DNA from: Zygnema cylindricum
Lineage: Eukaryota; Streptophyta; Zygnematophyceae; Zygnematales; Zygnemataceae
Length of the DNA stretch: 64,000 nt
Direction of reading: 5' to 3'
Assembly: GCA_037447655.1 (NCBI GenBank)
Contig: JBBHKE010000967.1
Span: 248,001 to 312,000 of the forward strand
The translations under genes were made by a program, and so were the position numbers. Of this stretch, positions 43,980 through 56,220 are shown piece after piece (position 1 is the first letter of the stretch; each line of letters begins with the position of its first letter). Below the pieces are notes generated by a model that searched no databases, was not told where the DNA came from, and was given only the letters and a program-made list of their open reading frames with translations.

Positions 43980-44839
43980 TGAAATTCTATGGGCTCCATT
44001 CCCCCACAAAAATCGCAGATCCAAAGAAGTTTATATAGATAGTGCGGACCCCAACTTGAAACAAACCCAAATGACTGACACCTTAATTGTCAGAATCCCA
44101 ATACAAATTCACCCTTGTGGAAGAAGACTTTTTGTGTGCTCAGTTCCCCCATAAACGCAAAGCTAGAATATGAGTATTTGGACACATTCCCCCACTTTGG
44201 CTTTCCCTTATAAATGCAGTCACCCTAGTAGGCAAAATCTCTGATCAACTACACCTCCTGTGTAGCGTGGACTCCCCTGAGTCCGCAGCAAAAAGAATCT
44301 CTAAATTTGCTCCCTTGAGCTGTTAGTTATGGCTGGCCAAAGATGGCCTAAAAATACAAAAGCACTCTGGGAGAGAGGCAGCTACCTACTATTTTTCTAA
44401 GTCTTAAACCCCTCTCTAAACACTCTACTACTAAAGTACGGTACCAATCACATGATTGTACCGTACATAAAAGTACAGGTGTCGTAGTACTTTCTGTACA
44501 GCATTTGTACGGCATAGCCATAACTGTGACATTTGTCACATTCAGACTTGTTATTGTGCAATCCGGAGATTCCGTAAACCTATAAGATGTTGCCACGTGT
44601 CATCCGGAGTGGCGGCGTCCAAAAACCGCCAAGGCGACCATTCCGGAATCTCGGCTCGCACCATGGTCGTCGATCAAAGTCGGCTTTTGATACGGGCCGT
44701 CGCAATAAATGTCCGTAACATTTATTTCGTACGGTATATAAGGTATAGTGGGTTCTATGTTTTAAGATTCCGTTGTATCAGTTAAATGGAATCTTCGGCG
44801 TGTATACATTTAAATATCTATCGTACCCTATATATCTTA

Positions 44840-45790
44840 GGGTACGTCCCCATGCATTAAAGTATCTACTTTTCTCTGTCTTTTTGCCCTAAAATTCAGG
44901 GAACTTTGACAAAAACTTTAGCCGTACGAGAAAATCATTTTTACCAAAAGTAGAGTGAACGTCAATTCATACTTTGGATGTACGGCGTGTTTGTCGTCAT
45001 GTAAACGCATTTTGGCGTTTTCCCCTTTTCGACCGCCGGGCAAGAGAATCCAGCCCAAAAAAAAACTTCATCCAAAATCACCTCGAGGGGGTGATTTTAG
45101 TTCAAGTACCGCCCAAACAACGAATGAAAAACGACCCACCACGCGCCACAAGCGTGGGAAAATGTTAGGACGAGGAAGAGTCCTCGCTATTTTTCTCCAT
45201 GCCCGTCACGCGGATGTACGGAAAAAAAAAATTGCAGGGGTCTCGGACCTCCACTTTCATTCATGGGGTCCTTTGCAAAATTTTGCGCCGTCGTCGCCTC
45301 TCCCCTCTCCCTTTCACACTATCGCTTTTATCTCACACTTTCAAGAATGAGACACAACAATGTTGGTATAAAATGAAAGATCTTTTAAAAATATTGTTTT
45401 TGACAAATTTTAGGTTTTTTGTTAATGGCAAGTTGAGTGAGAAAAGTAGAAAAAATGAAATCGGGTAACCATGGCGGAAAGTTATTGAATCAGTGACGTC
45501 GACGTTGTCACAAGTGAGCATGACGTCACAATGTCACCAAACCCTAAAAATCTACAATTTCACAAAAATCTAGACGTCTACCACCGTCGCTGTTTTTGTT
45601 GGCGTCACTAATCGTCGGAATTTTCGTAGTCGGCTTCAATAGTTACAAGTTGCACCTACGTCTACAACCGTCACATTTCAAAGTTCCAATTTCATTTTCG
45701 CACATAGGGACGCTCTTCAAAGTAGTACCGAGAATCTTCACTACAGTCCAAAATACTTTATCAAAGTACCGATTACATGGGGACGTACCC
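44840..45790. mobile_element. Harbinger-like element, family A (951 bp)
   Basis: Termini are GGGTACGTCCCCATG and its near-perfect inverse, ACATGGGGACGTACCC. The 3-bp target TTA is duplicated at 44837-44839 and 45791-45793. A hairpin (aaaatcacc arms around a ctcgagg core) lies at about 45074-45099, some 235 bp from the left end. No transposase is present. Confidence 0.85.
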
Positions 45791-45900
45791 TTAGCATTGT
45801 TCATAGACTATAGGATGAAGTTAACGGCTACTAGCTATTCTGACAGAAGGTAGGTACCAAGATCAAATCCTGATGCCGGTAGCCCTTTTTGGTACAGAGT

Positions 45901-46408
45901 ATGGTTCAAAAGTAGGTGTCTTTATGGTAGGCCTTTGGTAGGCGCACAAAACTTGGCACAAAACTAGCGTAGAGTAGGCATACTGTATGTGCGTGCGTTT
46001 GTGCACACTCTTGTACGGACGTACGAATCTGACGTATGATCATAGTACAATGCACGCCGCTGGACGAATTTTTTTAGCGAACTGACACGGCGTAGGATGA
46101 GTTGTGTTATGGGCTTTTCATGTGATCTTCTTAGATCGCTACTTTGATCAGCGACCGTCCGATCGTCCAAATGTGACGGTTAAAATAAAAAAACACCTCT
46201 GAACTCACAGAAAAAGAAAAATTTGTTCGAATGTTTTTCAAAATTTAGACATGACGTTTAATTCTCTATCGATCGATGTGCAACTCAACCCTGTTATTAT
46301 TTTTTTTTCATTTTGCGACCAATACAATATGGGTCTTAAGGTCATATTGTATGTTTTACATACAATAGGCATATTGTATGGGCCTACTTTCACCTACTTT
46401 TGAACTAT
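45901..46408. mobile_element. MULE-like or other inverted-repeat element (508 bp)
   Basis: Termini are ATGGTTCAAAAGTAGGTG and the inverse CACCTACTTTTGAACTAT. Flanks are imperfect 10-bp copies, ggtacagagt (45891-45900) and ggtacaaact (46409-46418). A long target duplication suits Mutator-like elements. A repeated catattgtatg palindrome lies near the right end. Confidence 0.65.
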
Positions 46409-46639
46409 GGTACAAACTAAGTATTTAGCCTATTCTTTGTCTCCTTGGATAGTCTCCGGTCTTCAGTGACTGCAACGAGTATGGGGACTGGAGAGTGGAG
46501 CGAGAAGTAGGCTGCCTTGTTGATTTCCTCCTTTTACTTTTCCTATTCAGACCTAGAAAATACATGAATTTCAACAAACTGTAAACAAGACTCCACTGGA
46601 TTTTGCACATTGTCATCCTTCACAACACGCAGCATCAAG

Positions 46640-47260
46640 ATAGTACTTGAACATGGTATTGAATGGCGGAGCAATAGGGCGCCAACTGAAAGGCACTCCA
46701 TTCAAGGAAGCCTCGATTTCATAAACTTAATTCTCTTTGTGCCCGAGAAGAAATTCAGGTGGTGTAGGCTGATTGATGAATTTGAGGATTTGAGTATCCC
46801 AATATGAACAGATGAAGCTTTTCTGGAAATCTTCCCCCAGGGTGGCGCTTGGCACCGCTTCTCAAGTTTTTTCTTAAGAATCTTGTTTGAGCAGCTCATG
46901 GGGGCGCCAGTGGTAATCGCGGGTTGAATGCGTTTTTTCGAGGTGATTGGAAGGCCCTCCATGCTGAGCACGAGGATCGAGTTTCTACTGCAATCTGTGT
47001 ACATCTTCAACCTGCGTTTCACGATTTCTTTTCGAGTACTCAGTTCGGGGTGGCCAATCAAGGGGTTTCTGAGGTTGTGGTTCACCTTATTCTGGCGATG
47101 TTCGATTGTCATCTGAATTGGGTTGTGCTCTATATTGATGATTCAAATGCCTTCAATACGACAAATGAGAACGTTATATCTGTAGAACATATAGATGTTG
47201 CTTCATTGACTGTCAAGATCTTCCTATTTGTTCGGGCCTTCTTCTTTGACAAGTAGCCTC
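46640..47260 (+). pseudogene. LINE-type reverse transcriptase remnant
   Basis: The frame at 46924-47256 encodes SSTQFGVANQGVSEVVVHL, then HLNWVVLYIDDSNAFNT. This matches the RT motif of non-LTR elements in which QxGVxxGxSE is followed by a D-x-SNAFN catalytic block. The upstream part (46640-46920) is broken into several frames. It lies directly behind the solo LTR and has no visible poly-A tail or endonuclease. Confidence 0.6.
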
Positions 47261-49807
47261 TCTTTCTCAACTAATAGCGACGTCGTTCCATTTTTTTCTT
47301 ACAACCGACACTCTGGAAGACCTTTATTTATGGCGCCGTCCAAGCTTCTGCTTCCGGTTTCCTCTCTTGCCTCTTCCTTTCAATGGCGGAGGACAAGCAA
47401 ATCATTGGACCCATGGACGAAGTTGTGCCGTTGGCCTAAATGTTTTTCAGAGTTCGGAAATATATTTCAAGATTCAAGATGAAAAGATTATTCAAACTAT
47501 TCTGTTCAACTGTCCAACTGTCTTGTTTGGTCACATTCTGGTCTCCCCCGTTTCAGTCCCACCCTGTAGTTTTGGGACCCTTACTCTATTCTATGGAATT
47601 CGGACGCTAGGTTGCTCGACTAGCTCGAGAATTATTCTAAACGGATAGCTTCAAACTGATTTGTCCCGTGTGGTCTACCTCCAAAGTATTCTTAATCCTC
47701 GGTTAGCTTTAGTTCACAAGGTGTTGGGAGAGAGGGAGAGGGAGAGGGAGAGGGAGGCATGTTCTGCCGCCATCTGGTTGTATTGTCAATGCTGGCCAGG
47801 GGGGGAGAGGAGAGAAGGTTGATTTTGCCAACTTGCTCTGGATGATGACGTCTGTTGCAAAACGGGTGTAGGTAACCAGATAGGAATGGAAAGACGTGGC
47901 AATTGGAAGGATGTTCTGTCAATGTAATCTGCCCGGTTTCTAGTATTTGGCTTGTTTCTAGTCATTTTTTTTTCTCATACAGCTGAATTTCCTGCACTTT
48001 TTTGGCTGTTTGCTTCTTTCGATCGCATGTACCCATATAGTTCATAATTGCCCTTTCCTAATGAAGCTCAGATGAATATGACGACGTTGTGAAATGTGGG
48101 ATACATGTCACATCACATTGAAAACCTCTTATGCTGCTCTTTTGTACTAACGAAAGGGAATGACGAACTATATATCACAGATACATTTACTTAGTTGGGT
48201 GAACGCCAGTCAATTCTCAACCATTTTCCTGCATGTGCGTGTAAATTTAATTGGTTTTAATTGGTTTTGGAACAATTTGCATGAAAATGGATTTTTTTTC
48301 TCATGTGAGAAAGACATTGGAAAGTGGGTTTCCCCATGCAAACAGTTTACGGATGGACAGACAACAGGCGAGAACAAAAAGACAAGTAGCGCAATGCAAG
48401 TGCACTATTCCATAGACAAGTACGCTACCTTGCGTAATTCTCTCGTGCATTGAAAAAATACATCAGCGACACCCCAACCAAGGAATAATTCCTGTAGGGA
48501 ATGTTGAACCAAGATCCATTCAGTTCTTTCTGAAAGAAAATGTGCAGATATCAGCTGGTTTTTGAAATCAAGATTTTCTATTAGCATCAAATTGAATTCA
48601 ACCGCAATAACCGCTCGGCTTTCCTGTAATGTTCAGTGCCTAGGGACCAACAAGATGTAATCCGGATAATGACGAATCCAGATAAAGGCTAACAGGGGCA
48701 TTGCATGGGATTGGAGACTTCGCCCCATCAGCTCCAGAAGCAGTCATTTCAAGGACATTTTCCATGATTGGGCAGTTTAGTACCGTCCAGATCAAATTCT
48801 ACGGTCATGAACTGCCCAATCATCGAAATCAATTTTGAAATGACAACTTCTGGCCCTGATGGAGCACAGCTCTAAGAACCATTACTCCAACAAAGGTGGA
48901 GACATGTAAACCCGTCCCAAGTTACAAGAATTGCCCAAAGTGCACAGCTCAGTGGCCTCCAAAACGACAAAAACCACGTCCAAAATGATGGTGCTGAGAG
49001 CTTTTTCAATTAGTCATCAGTTGACACAAAGTGGTTACCGCACATATACAATAGTGTTTCGTTACAAACAAGAAAAAACACAACCTTATCGACAAGTAAT
49101 AATAAGCTTTATCAAACCGACCGGTGGTAAACCGTCTGAGACTGTAGACCAAGGACAATCACCCCTGTCAGACACAATCGCTAACAACCAAGCAAATCTA
49201 GTGGTGTTAAGCATCGAGGGAAATAAATGCACCATTTCGAAACTTTATGATTAGGTTGTTTATTACCAAGAAGCTCCTAAGTTAGTAAAAACAGAACACA
49301 CTGTCCTAAGTCCAGGCCTTGAAATCCCTTGCTGTCAATCACAGCACTTGGTTTCAAGAAAAACTTGGACGTAAGTTAACTGAACCAAAAACTATACGTG
49401 CCTCCTCTAATCCATGTTTTTCGAAGGACCTACCAAACAGAAATCGTTGACAGTTACACAATTTAGGTTTACAGTCTAGGGTTTAATTGTAAACTATTGC
49501 CAAAATTTTACACCCTGTAATGTCTGTCTCGAATCTCACGTGTGTGTGTCGAAACTTCAACTTATGCTGTAGTCTATTCACTGTTGAACCATGCACAAGT
49601 CTATAATTGGACAAGAAAACTAAAGTGTGGGAATATCGAAAAAAAGGTAAAATAAAAACACATTTTAATTCAAATTAATGCTAACTTATTAAAAATATCA
49701 AGGTGATCCCCTTCGACAGTTTGACAAAAAAAGGGGTTCGAGATGAACGTATCCTCAATAAATGTCATTAATAAATGTCTAGCCTGTAATTGTTAAGTGA
49801 CAGTATT
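47261..49807. other. Intergenic sequence between LINE remnant and ZIP gene
   Basis: It contains a short GAGAGG microsatellite (47727-47758) and an inverted repeat with 55-bp arms at 48723-48861. No coding region is supported. Confidence 0.5.
48723..48861. repeat. Imperfect hairpin with about 55-bp arms
   Basis: Left arm 48723-48779 and right arm 48808-48861 share blocks such as cagtcatttcaa / ttgaaatgac and atgattgggcagtt / aactgcccaatcat, with a loop of about 28 bp. It could be a MITE remnant or a small-RNA precursor. Confidence 0.6.
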
Positions 49808-52800
49808 TTAGGTGACAGCTTCCGGTGCTGAGTTACAGTAAGAGGTGTTTAAACATAGTAACCGTGTCCCTGAAAACCCAACTAAAACAAAAATCACACC
49901 GACGACAAGCCCCAACCACGTTCGTCTTCGATCAACTCCCGCAGATCTGGACAAAAGCTCCGTTCCCGCAGCGGGGAATAAAGAACCACATGCCAGAACC
50001 ATCCAATAGTCCAATCCTCGATAATCAAGCCCAGCGACCATGGCTCCCCAGGCTCCAACGGGACCAGCTAAACCTGTCAAAACTGATGCCATAAGAGCTG
50101 AAGATCCACTCTTATTCGCACCATACATTGCACTAGAAACAGCGATTCCTCTTGGTAGTCCATGGAGGGAGACAGGGACAAGCATGTACATACCGAGACC
50201 TTCGGCATGTGGTGCCGCGACTCCCAACATGAGACCTTCTGATAAAGCGTGACACACTACCGATCCACATGCGAGAAACGCGGCCATAGTTAATGGAGAT
50301 ATCCAAAAGTTCTTCTCCTTAGGAAGAATTTCTCCAGCGAAGCTTTTCATGTTTGCCGTTTGGCCCTTCGCTAACCTTGCCAAGCCTAAGTAGATAAAGG
50401 CACCGGTGTAAAGTAAAGCCATTATTGCCAAGAAACTCATTTTGCCATTGAGGAGGAGTTGTAATGGATGCCATACAGCGAGAGCGAGCATGACTCCTCC
50501 CGATAAACCAGCAAGTAGTGTTGAATGGAGAGACACAATCCTTTTGAAAAGAACCACCAATAGTCCTCCAAAGAGGGGTCCCAATACAAAGAGGAGAGCA
50601 TAAAGTGCAGGTCCAAAATACTCCCATCTGCAAAAAGCATATAAGAAACCAGATGAGAGTGTTGGACAAAAGGATCTGTGAGAAAGGAAATGGCGTACAG
50701 TGAAGGATGATTACAAAAACATATATATTTAAAAAGCTCAAAATGACGGGTTTGTCGAAACTAAGAACCTAATAGCAGCTTCACAGCAACACCCATATTG
50801 TTTTCGCAAGTCTTTCCGAACATTAAAAAGGTCGTATTATAATCAGGTACACTGCCCATCTTTATTAGTGTAGAGGAATTATTAAAGCAAATGCGGATTA
50901 GAATGTATTACACTAATTTAGTAACAATACGTGCCCACTTGTAGAACACTTTGTTAAATAATATTATTAACCCTATTTTGTGATTTTTTGTCAAAAACAG
51001 CCGCCACTGTAGTAGGGTTATTAAAACTAATAGCGATGGGCAGTGTACCACAATGCCAAATTGTGCCCTACTTGAGAAGTCCACCCAGTCCTTACAACAA
51101 AGTGCCCGCACATTCCATCAAAAACATAAGGAGGGTCACCTTCTAAAAGGTCACCAGTATGCCAAAACGTGTCTGAAATGCAAAATTGTGTCTTTAATGC
51201 CAAACTATGTCTTACTTGGGGAGTCCATCCAGTCCTTGCAGAATAGTGCTCACACACTCCATCACCGCCACCGCTATAGTCGCCGCCGATGCCACGTGAG
51301 ATGCATTTGATTCCTGCAACTCCGGCAACAAAAACCATTAATGGCAAAAAACAAAAGATTGAATGACTGAAAGACAAACAGCACAAAACAAAAGACAAAA
51401 GACTGGAAGAGAAAAGATAAAAGACAAAAAGTGACATGGACTGCACATCAGCTTTCCTCGGCAATAACAGTGTGAAAGATGACACGATAATAATCCCAAT
51501 CACCTCAATTTGTTTTTCCAGACATCAAGTTTGAAGGAATTCTGCTTTTCTCCGCCAAGCTGTTTCCTTATAATCATAACCTTCAATGATCCTCCAAAAC
51601 GACTGAATCTATCTCATGGGATGCTCCTGACTGGCCTAGACAACTACCATATGGCTAACAAAAATCAGCACACAAAAGAAATGATAAGAAGCTTCTAATA
51701 ACTCAAGATCTAACTCAAGAAGCAGAGGTTCTGAGGATAATATTTCCCACAAAGATGGATTGTTTTGTAAACTCTGAGTAAAATGCCAAGACATCTTTAT
51801 GCTGATGTTCCCTTAATCAAACCTTTTAATCAATCTTACAGCAGCTTGCAATGAGAATAAACATAAAGAATGCTCGCCTACAATACAAAAACTTTAAAAA
51901 ACATGCAGATCAAGAAAAAATCCCAGCTAAACCCTTTGTACTTTGTCTACCCCAGGAGCAAATTACATTGTCCACCGCTATCGGTGTGAAGGAGTTATTA
52001 GTATTAAAGCGAAATTAGTATCAATAATACAAATGTAGGGCAGAGGGACGTGGCCAATTCCCTTAATAGAGTTACCAGCACTATTTAATGATTTTCGTCC
52101 AAAAAAAGCCGCAACCAAATTAGTGTTATCAACCTAAATACAGATGGGCAGTGTAGTGTACTATAGTGCACCGTACACTCCATATAGCCGCCCCCCAAAA
52201 AAACGTACTCAGAACAGCTGCTCAAATTTTTGACAGCAAAAAACATAAAGTAAAAACAAAACATCAATTAAGGTGTCTTGGTCCCAAATGCAACCTTACA
52301 AACCTTTAAAAAAGAAGGTGCGAAATTCTGCGTCTTCTAAAACCATACATTTGGAGAGAAAATAAATGTTCTAAAACTGCTCTCACCTTCAAACTGTCGG
52401 GCATCACCTCACCGAAAACCATCCAAATCATACAGCCTGCCGCAAATCCCATACAAATTGGGAGGAATTGATTGAAAGTTTCTGCGCACAAGAAAGCCGG
52501 TACTGCAACCAGAGGCTGCGGTTACCAGCCAAAATTTGCCACGTCAGAGTGTTTACAAAGCATTGGTCTAAACCGGTCACAATAAAAATTACATTTGGAA
52601 TTATATTGGGTTTGCATACTCTATGCTACTCATTAGTTTTCGGCGTACACAGAAAATAAAAACAAGAAAAAAAAAAAAAGACAAGTTCGTACGTGCAGAA
52701 CATAAAAACTTGCAATAACTACAGCTTTTGTTCTCAAAGTACTGTCGTCTCCTTGCATACGCGAGACTAGAGTGCGACAAAATCGGACTCAAAACCAACA

Positions 52801-54292
52801 TCATCTACCACTTAAAATATCAAACACAGCTTGCATAAAACAACAAACCACTAACCTCAACCAATCAGAATCCACGTGCCAGAATTCACTCTCAAAGTCA
52901 AAAAATCCCCACTCTATCTCTAAGCACTAAACCTTTTCAGCTACAGCACGACGATAAGACAAAAAAAACAACAAAACAAAATACAAAACAAAAAAAAGCC
53001 AAAAGATAAAAAAGATAAAGCATAAAAAAGACAAAAACAAAGCTGACCTGCGGAAGACTTGTAAAGATGCTCCAAAGCATGGCATGTCGGGCAGGAACTC
53101 CCCGAGAAGCCATAACCATGGCTACCGCGAGGCCTTCCGGGATATTGTGTATAGCAATGGCAATGGTAACCAGAAGGCCCTGGACATAGCCTGTGGGACC
53201 CGCAAAGGACACTCCTACTCCGGACCCCTCACCAAAAGAGTGAAGAGTCATTATCGCAATTATAAGGCACATTTTCCTCGCATCAGCTCCTTTGAGCTCC
53301 ATCATCTTCACATCACCGAAACTCTCCAGTACCTGCAGAAAACAACAAAATGAATAAAATATTATGTGATGAGCTATACTTCTCCTTCTCACTTCTGTAA
53401 AACGGATTTCCTGTCCAAAAATGAACATGTGTTTACAGTTACAAAACTGTGCAGTACCGGAAAGAAATCGCAGGCGAAGGAAACCAAAATAAAATGGCAT
53501 ATAATGATCCTTACTCAGTCTCCCCCAAAGAGAGGGAGAGAGAAAAAGGGAGGGATAGGGAGGGAGACGGCGGGAGATAGAGAGGCAGGGGGAGAGAGAA
53601 AGGGGGAGGGGGAGGGAGGGGGGGGGAGGGGGGAGGAGAGGAGAGGGGGAGGGAGAGAGGAGAAGGCGAGGGCGAGGGCGAGAGCAAGAGAGAGGGGGGG
53701 AAGAAGAAGAGGGGAGGCAGAGGGGGGGAAGAGGAAGAGAGGGAGAGGGAGAGGGAGAGGGAGAGGGAGAGGGTGAGAGAACCTTCTGGCTGACGAGGAT
53801 GAACAGTCCTCCTAGGAGAATACCGATGACCACACACTCTCCTCCTCCATGAGCCTGGCCTTCAGATACCAAATCAAAACTGGCTGCGAGCATAACTCCA
53901 CAGGCTATACCATTGCAGATGCCCTGCCAGGCTGGCGCCAGAGTGAAGAAAAAGAACGGAATGGCTCCAAGACCTGTCGCTGTAGCCATCAAAAAAGTCA
54001 AAATAGCAACAGTCGAAACCGGAACATGAGGTCGCTCCAATACTCCGTTTATTAAGGCGCCGGAACCTAGAGTCTTAGGCTGGACTGAATCTGCCGGCGA
54101 CTTGATGCCGGCCGGCTTGTGGACTCCGAGAACTTCCGTAGTTGTTAGTTTGTCAACGTCGGTTTGCCCGGTTTGAGAAGCAAGCCCTAACGCCGCCATG
54201 GACAGGCAAACGGAAAAGAACAGCCATAGTCTGCGAGTTTCCTGCCGCCCTAAACTAACACTCGGCATGGCCGTAAAGCAGATTTTCAACAT
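49808..54292 (-). CDS. ZIP-family metal transporter, At3g08650-like
   Basis: Five exons join in phase on the minus strand: 54292-53783, 53332-53048, 52515-52387, 51313-51216 and 50627-49808, giving 613 codons and a stop. The family moves zinc and related divalent metals across membranes. The N-terminus has a signal-like segment (LWLFFSVCLSMAALGLA), then transmembrane helices from about residue 92. Metal-site motifs are HSFGEGSGVG (201-210) and IHNIPEGLAV (231-240), with ETFNQFLP and AAGCMIWMVFGEV in the next helices. The second half repeats the pattern as HALSEGLMLGVAAP and LHGLPRGIAV. It closes LCLNTSYCNSAPEAV, nearly the same ending as the land-plant protein. The first Met was chosen by length; an internal Met at residue 9 is possible. 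Introns carry MITEs and a purine tract. Confidence 0.9.
50850..51045. mobile_element. TA-flanked MITE in the last ZIP intron (196 bp)
   Basis: Ends are CACTGCCCATC and GATGGGCAGTG, with TA at 50848-50849 and 51046-51047. It is a variant subfamily of the CACCG elements. Confidence 0.78.
51966..52153. mobile_element. TA-flanked MITE in ZIP intron 3 (188 bp)
   Basis: The right end is CAGATGGGCAGTG before TA (52154-52155). The left end, cattgtccaccgctatcgg, is more diverged. It is related to 50850-51045. Confidence 0.55.
53519..53774. repeat. Purine-rich (GGGAGA)n tract in ZIP intron 1
   Basis: About 255 bp of almost pure G/A on the plus strand, so pure pyrimidine on the transcribed-sense strand. 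It starts within ten bases of the exon 1 splice donor. Confidence 0.9.
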
Positions 54293-54528
54293 AGAATAGG
54301 AAAAAAAATCGCCGTCCTAAACCTTTTCTCCGGTTTCTCCGACTTTCAAGTTAGCCTTAGCCTCACCATAAATTCAGGAACAACGACGAATGAACAAGGT
54401 GACAAGGAGAGAAGGTAACAGTTGCCTGGTATTTGATTTCATACAGTTCTATACTCCAAAGGTAAAGCTTGGAAAAGGTTGACTCTAGTTTGGTTCAGAC
54501 TGCCGGAGAGCGGAGAAGAACGAACGAA

Positions 54529-54572
54529 GTACAGTACAGTACTGTACTGTACTGTAATGTACTGTACTGTAG
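54529..54572. repeat. GTACT/AGTAC palindromic repeat upstream of the ZIP gene
   Basis: Repeated tactg/cagta units form a perfect 22-bp palindrome at 54530-54551 and a second half-copy. It lies about 240 bp upstream of the ZIP start codon. A shorter copy lies at 55756-55772. Confidence 0.8.
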
Positions 54573-56220
54573 ATCTCCCATCTTCCTACGCGCAAGCGTG
54601 ACAGAGAGACTTTCGGAATCGTACGGAAATGAACGCCGACGACAAAAAATAGGGAGAGATTAGGGAAACTAAATTCACAGGGTGGAATCTGCTATATCTA
54701 CGAATCCTGCAAGAATATAAGATATTTTCGCTATAGGACAAACGATTATCGTACTGTAATATTGTACACACTGGTCGTGGTACCTTCAGGTTTGTGAAAT
54801 TTGTGTACTAAAAGAGGGAAAAGGTACAATATGACTTCCTTTGTCGTATACTCGTATGGGAGGAAACTCTAGCAGGCACCGACATTAGTTCTGTAAATTG
54901 GAAAAAGATTCATTTCTTGAAGATTCTGTGTACTTCAGACCCGAGTGCAAAATCCGGTCGAGTCAAGCCGTTTTTTCCTAGTGGCGTCAACCGGCATATA
55001 TCAAGCCGAATAACAGGGTAGCTTTCAGCCCTCTGTTCGGACTGGTTACTTGACTTTCCTGAGCAAACGGTTACGGTTTATTATCGGCTCCGATAAACCT
55101 CCAGGCAGTGATGTGTGAACACTTTCACCGTCATGTCCACAGTCGCCTGACGGGAAACTATCACATACGGCACGCATCCTGTTTGAAAACGCTCTCATTC
55201 CATGTGTGAGACGCGCTACTTGGAACGACAGCTCACTTTCCACATGGATATATCATTTATGGCTGCAGCGCTGGTGGCGGCAAAGTGCCAGCTGTGCTTG
55301 CCAGCTCTGCTGGGATGTGTACTTCACGGCCAGCGCATCGATTGAGCATTTATGAACCCATCAGAGTATAATATCCGTCGCAAACCAGATTCGGGGGGAT
55401 TGTGTTTCCCATATATCCGTACAGTAGTTTGTATTATCGCGTGCATCGATCCTGTATCGTACACGATGCTTTTTCCAATACGCAAATATATGATACAGAA
55501 TAAGTTCCATATCACACTTCAACGTCTGAAATTCAATACGATGTGTCACTGAAGTTCACGTTTCTCCGCCACGTGGGCGTCATGGCCTCCGAGACATTCT
55601 AATTTGTCGGTTCAATATTACCGACGGAAAGATGCTTCGATGCCAGTTTGGAAAGGCATCTGCCACGATTCCAATGCCTATGAATTACGACCTTTTAGCC
55701 ACGTGGCCCACCCAGATATTCAAAAAAAATCGTGATTTCATGCACCGGGGGCAAGTACAGTACTGTACTGTAGTAGCCTTCTCCGCGTGGCAATTTGTTT
55801 GATATTTGACGGTCTTCAGACGGCAAGTCGTTGACCGTTCCGTCAAATGTGCGCTTTTTGGTCTCTTCATTTAGTTCAATTCATGTGTTTCGCCGACCTT
55901 CCAATGATCCGATTTTTGCTCTCTTTCCCTACAGATATTTAGGCCAGCCGTTGCCTACAGATTCCGTACCAAACCAAACTAAAACATCACCTCTCTTAAA
56001 GCTTTACCAGCTTATTCTTCTTCACCATTGTACCTACATTCCTCCTTCCTTAAAGTTAATTTGAAATTTTGAAGGTTTCAACTTTCAAGAGCATTGACGC
56101 GAGAACAAAGCAGGGATCATCTCTTCACCACTTGTACGGACATTACTCCTCCCTGAAATCTTCTTCAAGCTTTCAAGAGTTTTGTTACGAGAACAAAACA
56201 GGTGTTATTGCCAGTTTATT
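54573..56220. other. Divergent intergenic region
   Basis: It separates the ZIP gene (minus) from the small ORF (plus) and should contain both promoters. No transposon ends were recognised, and base composition is more balanced than in the surrounding repeats. Confidence 0.5.

Larger units (their letters stand above)
43980..46576 (+). mobile_element. Solo LTR (family L1), second copy, carrying two insertions
   Basis: It begins TGAAATTCTATGGG and ends TTTCAACA, flanked by the 5-bp duplication aactg at 43975-43979 and 46577-46581. It aligns end to end with the reverse complement of 81-1262. The extra length is explained by a Harbinger-like element (44840-45790) and a second inverted-repeat element (45901-46408); without them it is about 1.13 kb. 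No internal retroelement genes are present. Confidence 0.88.

Noticed and set aside
53366-53837. Arg/Gly-rich frame on the plus strand and a Ser/Pro/Leu-rich frame on the minus strand
   Set aside because: They are translations of the GGGAGA tract in ZIP intron 1. The long minus-strand frame joining exon 1 and exon 2 is intron read-through, since clean splice sites remove the low-complexity part in phase.
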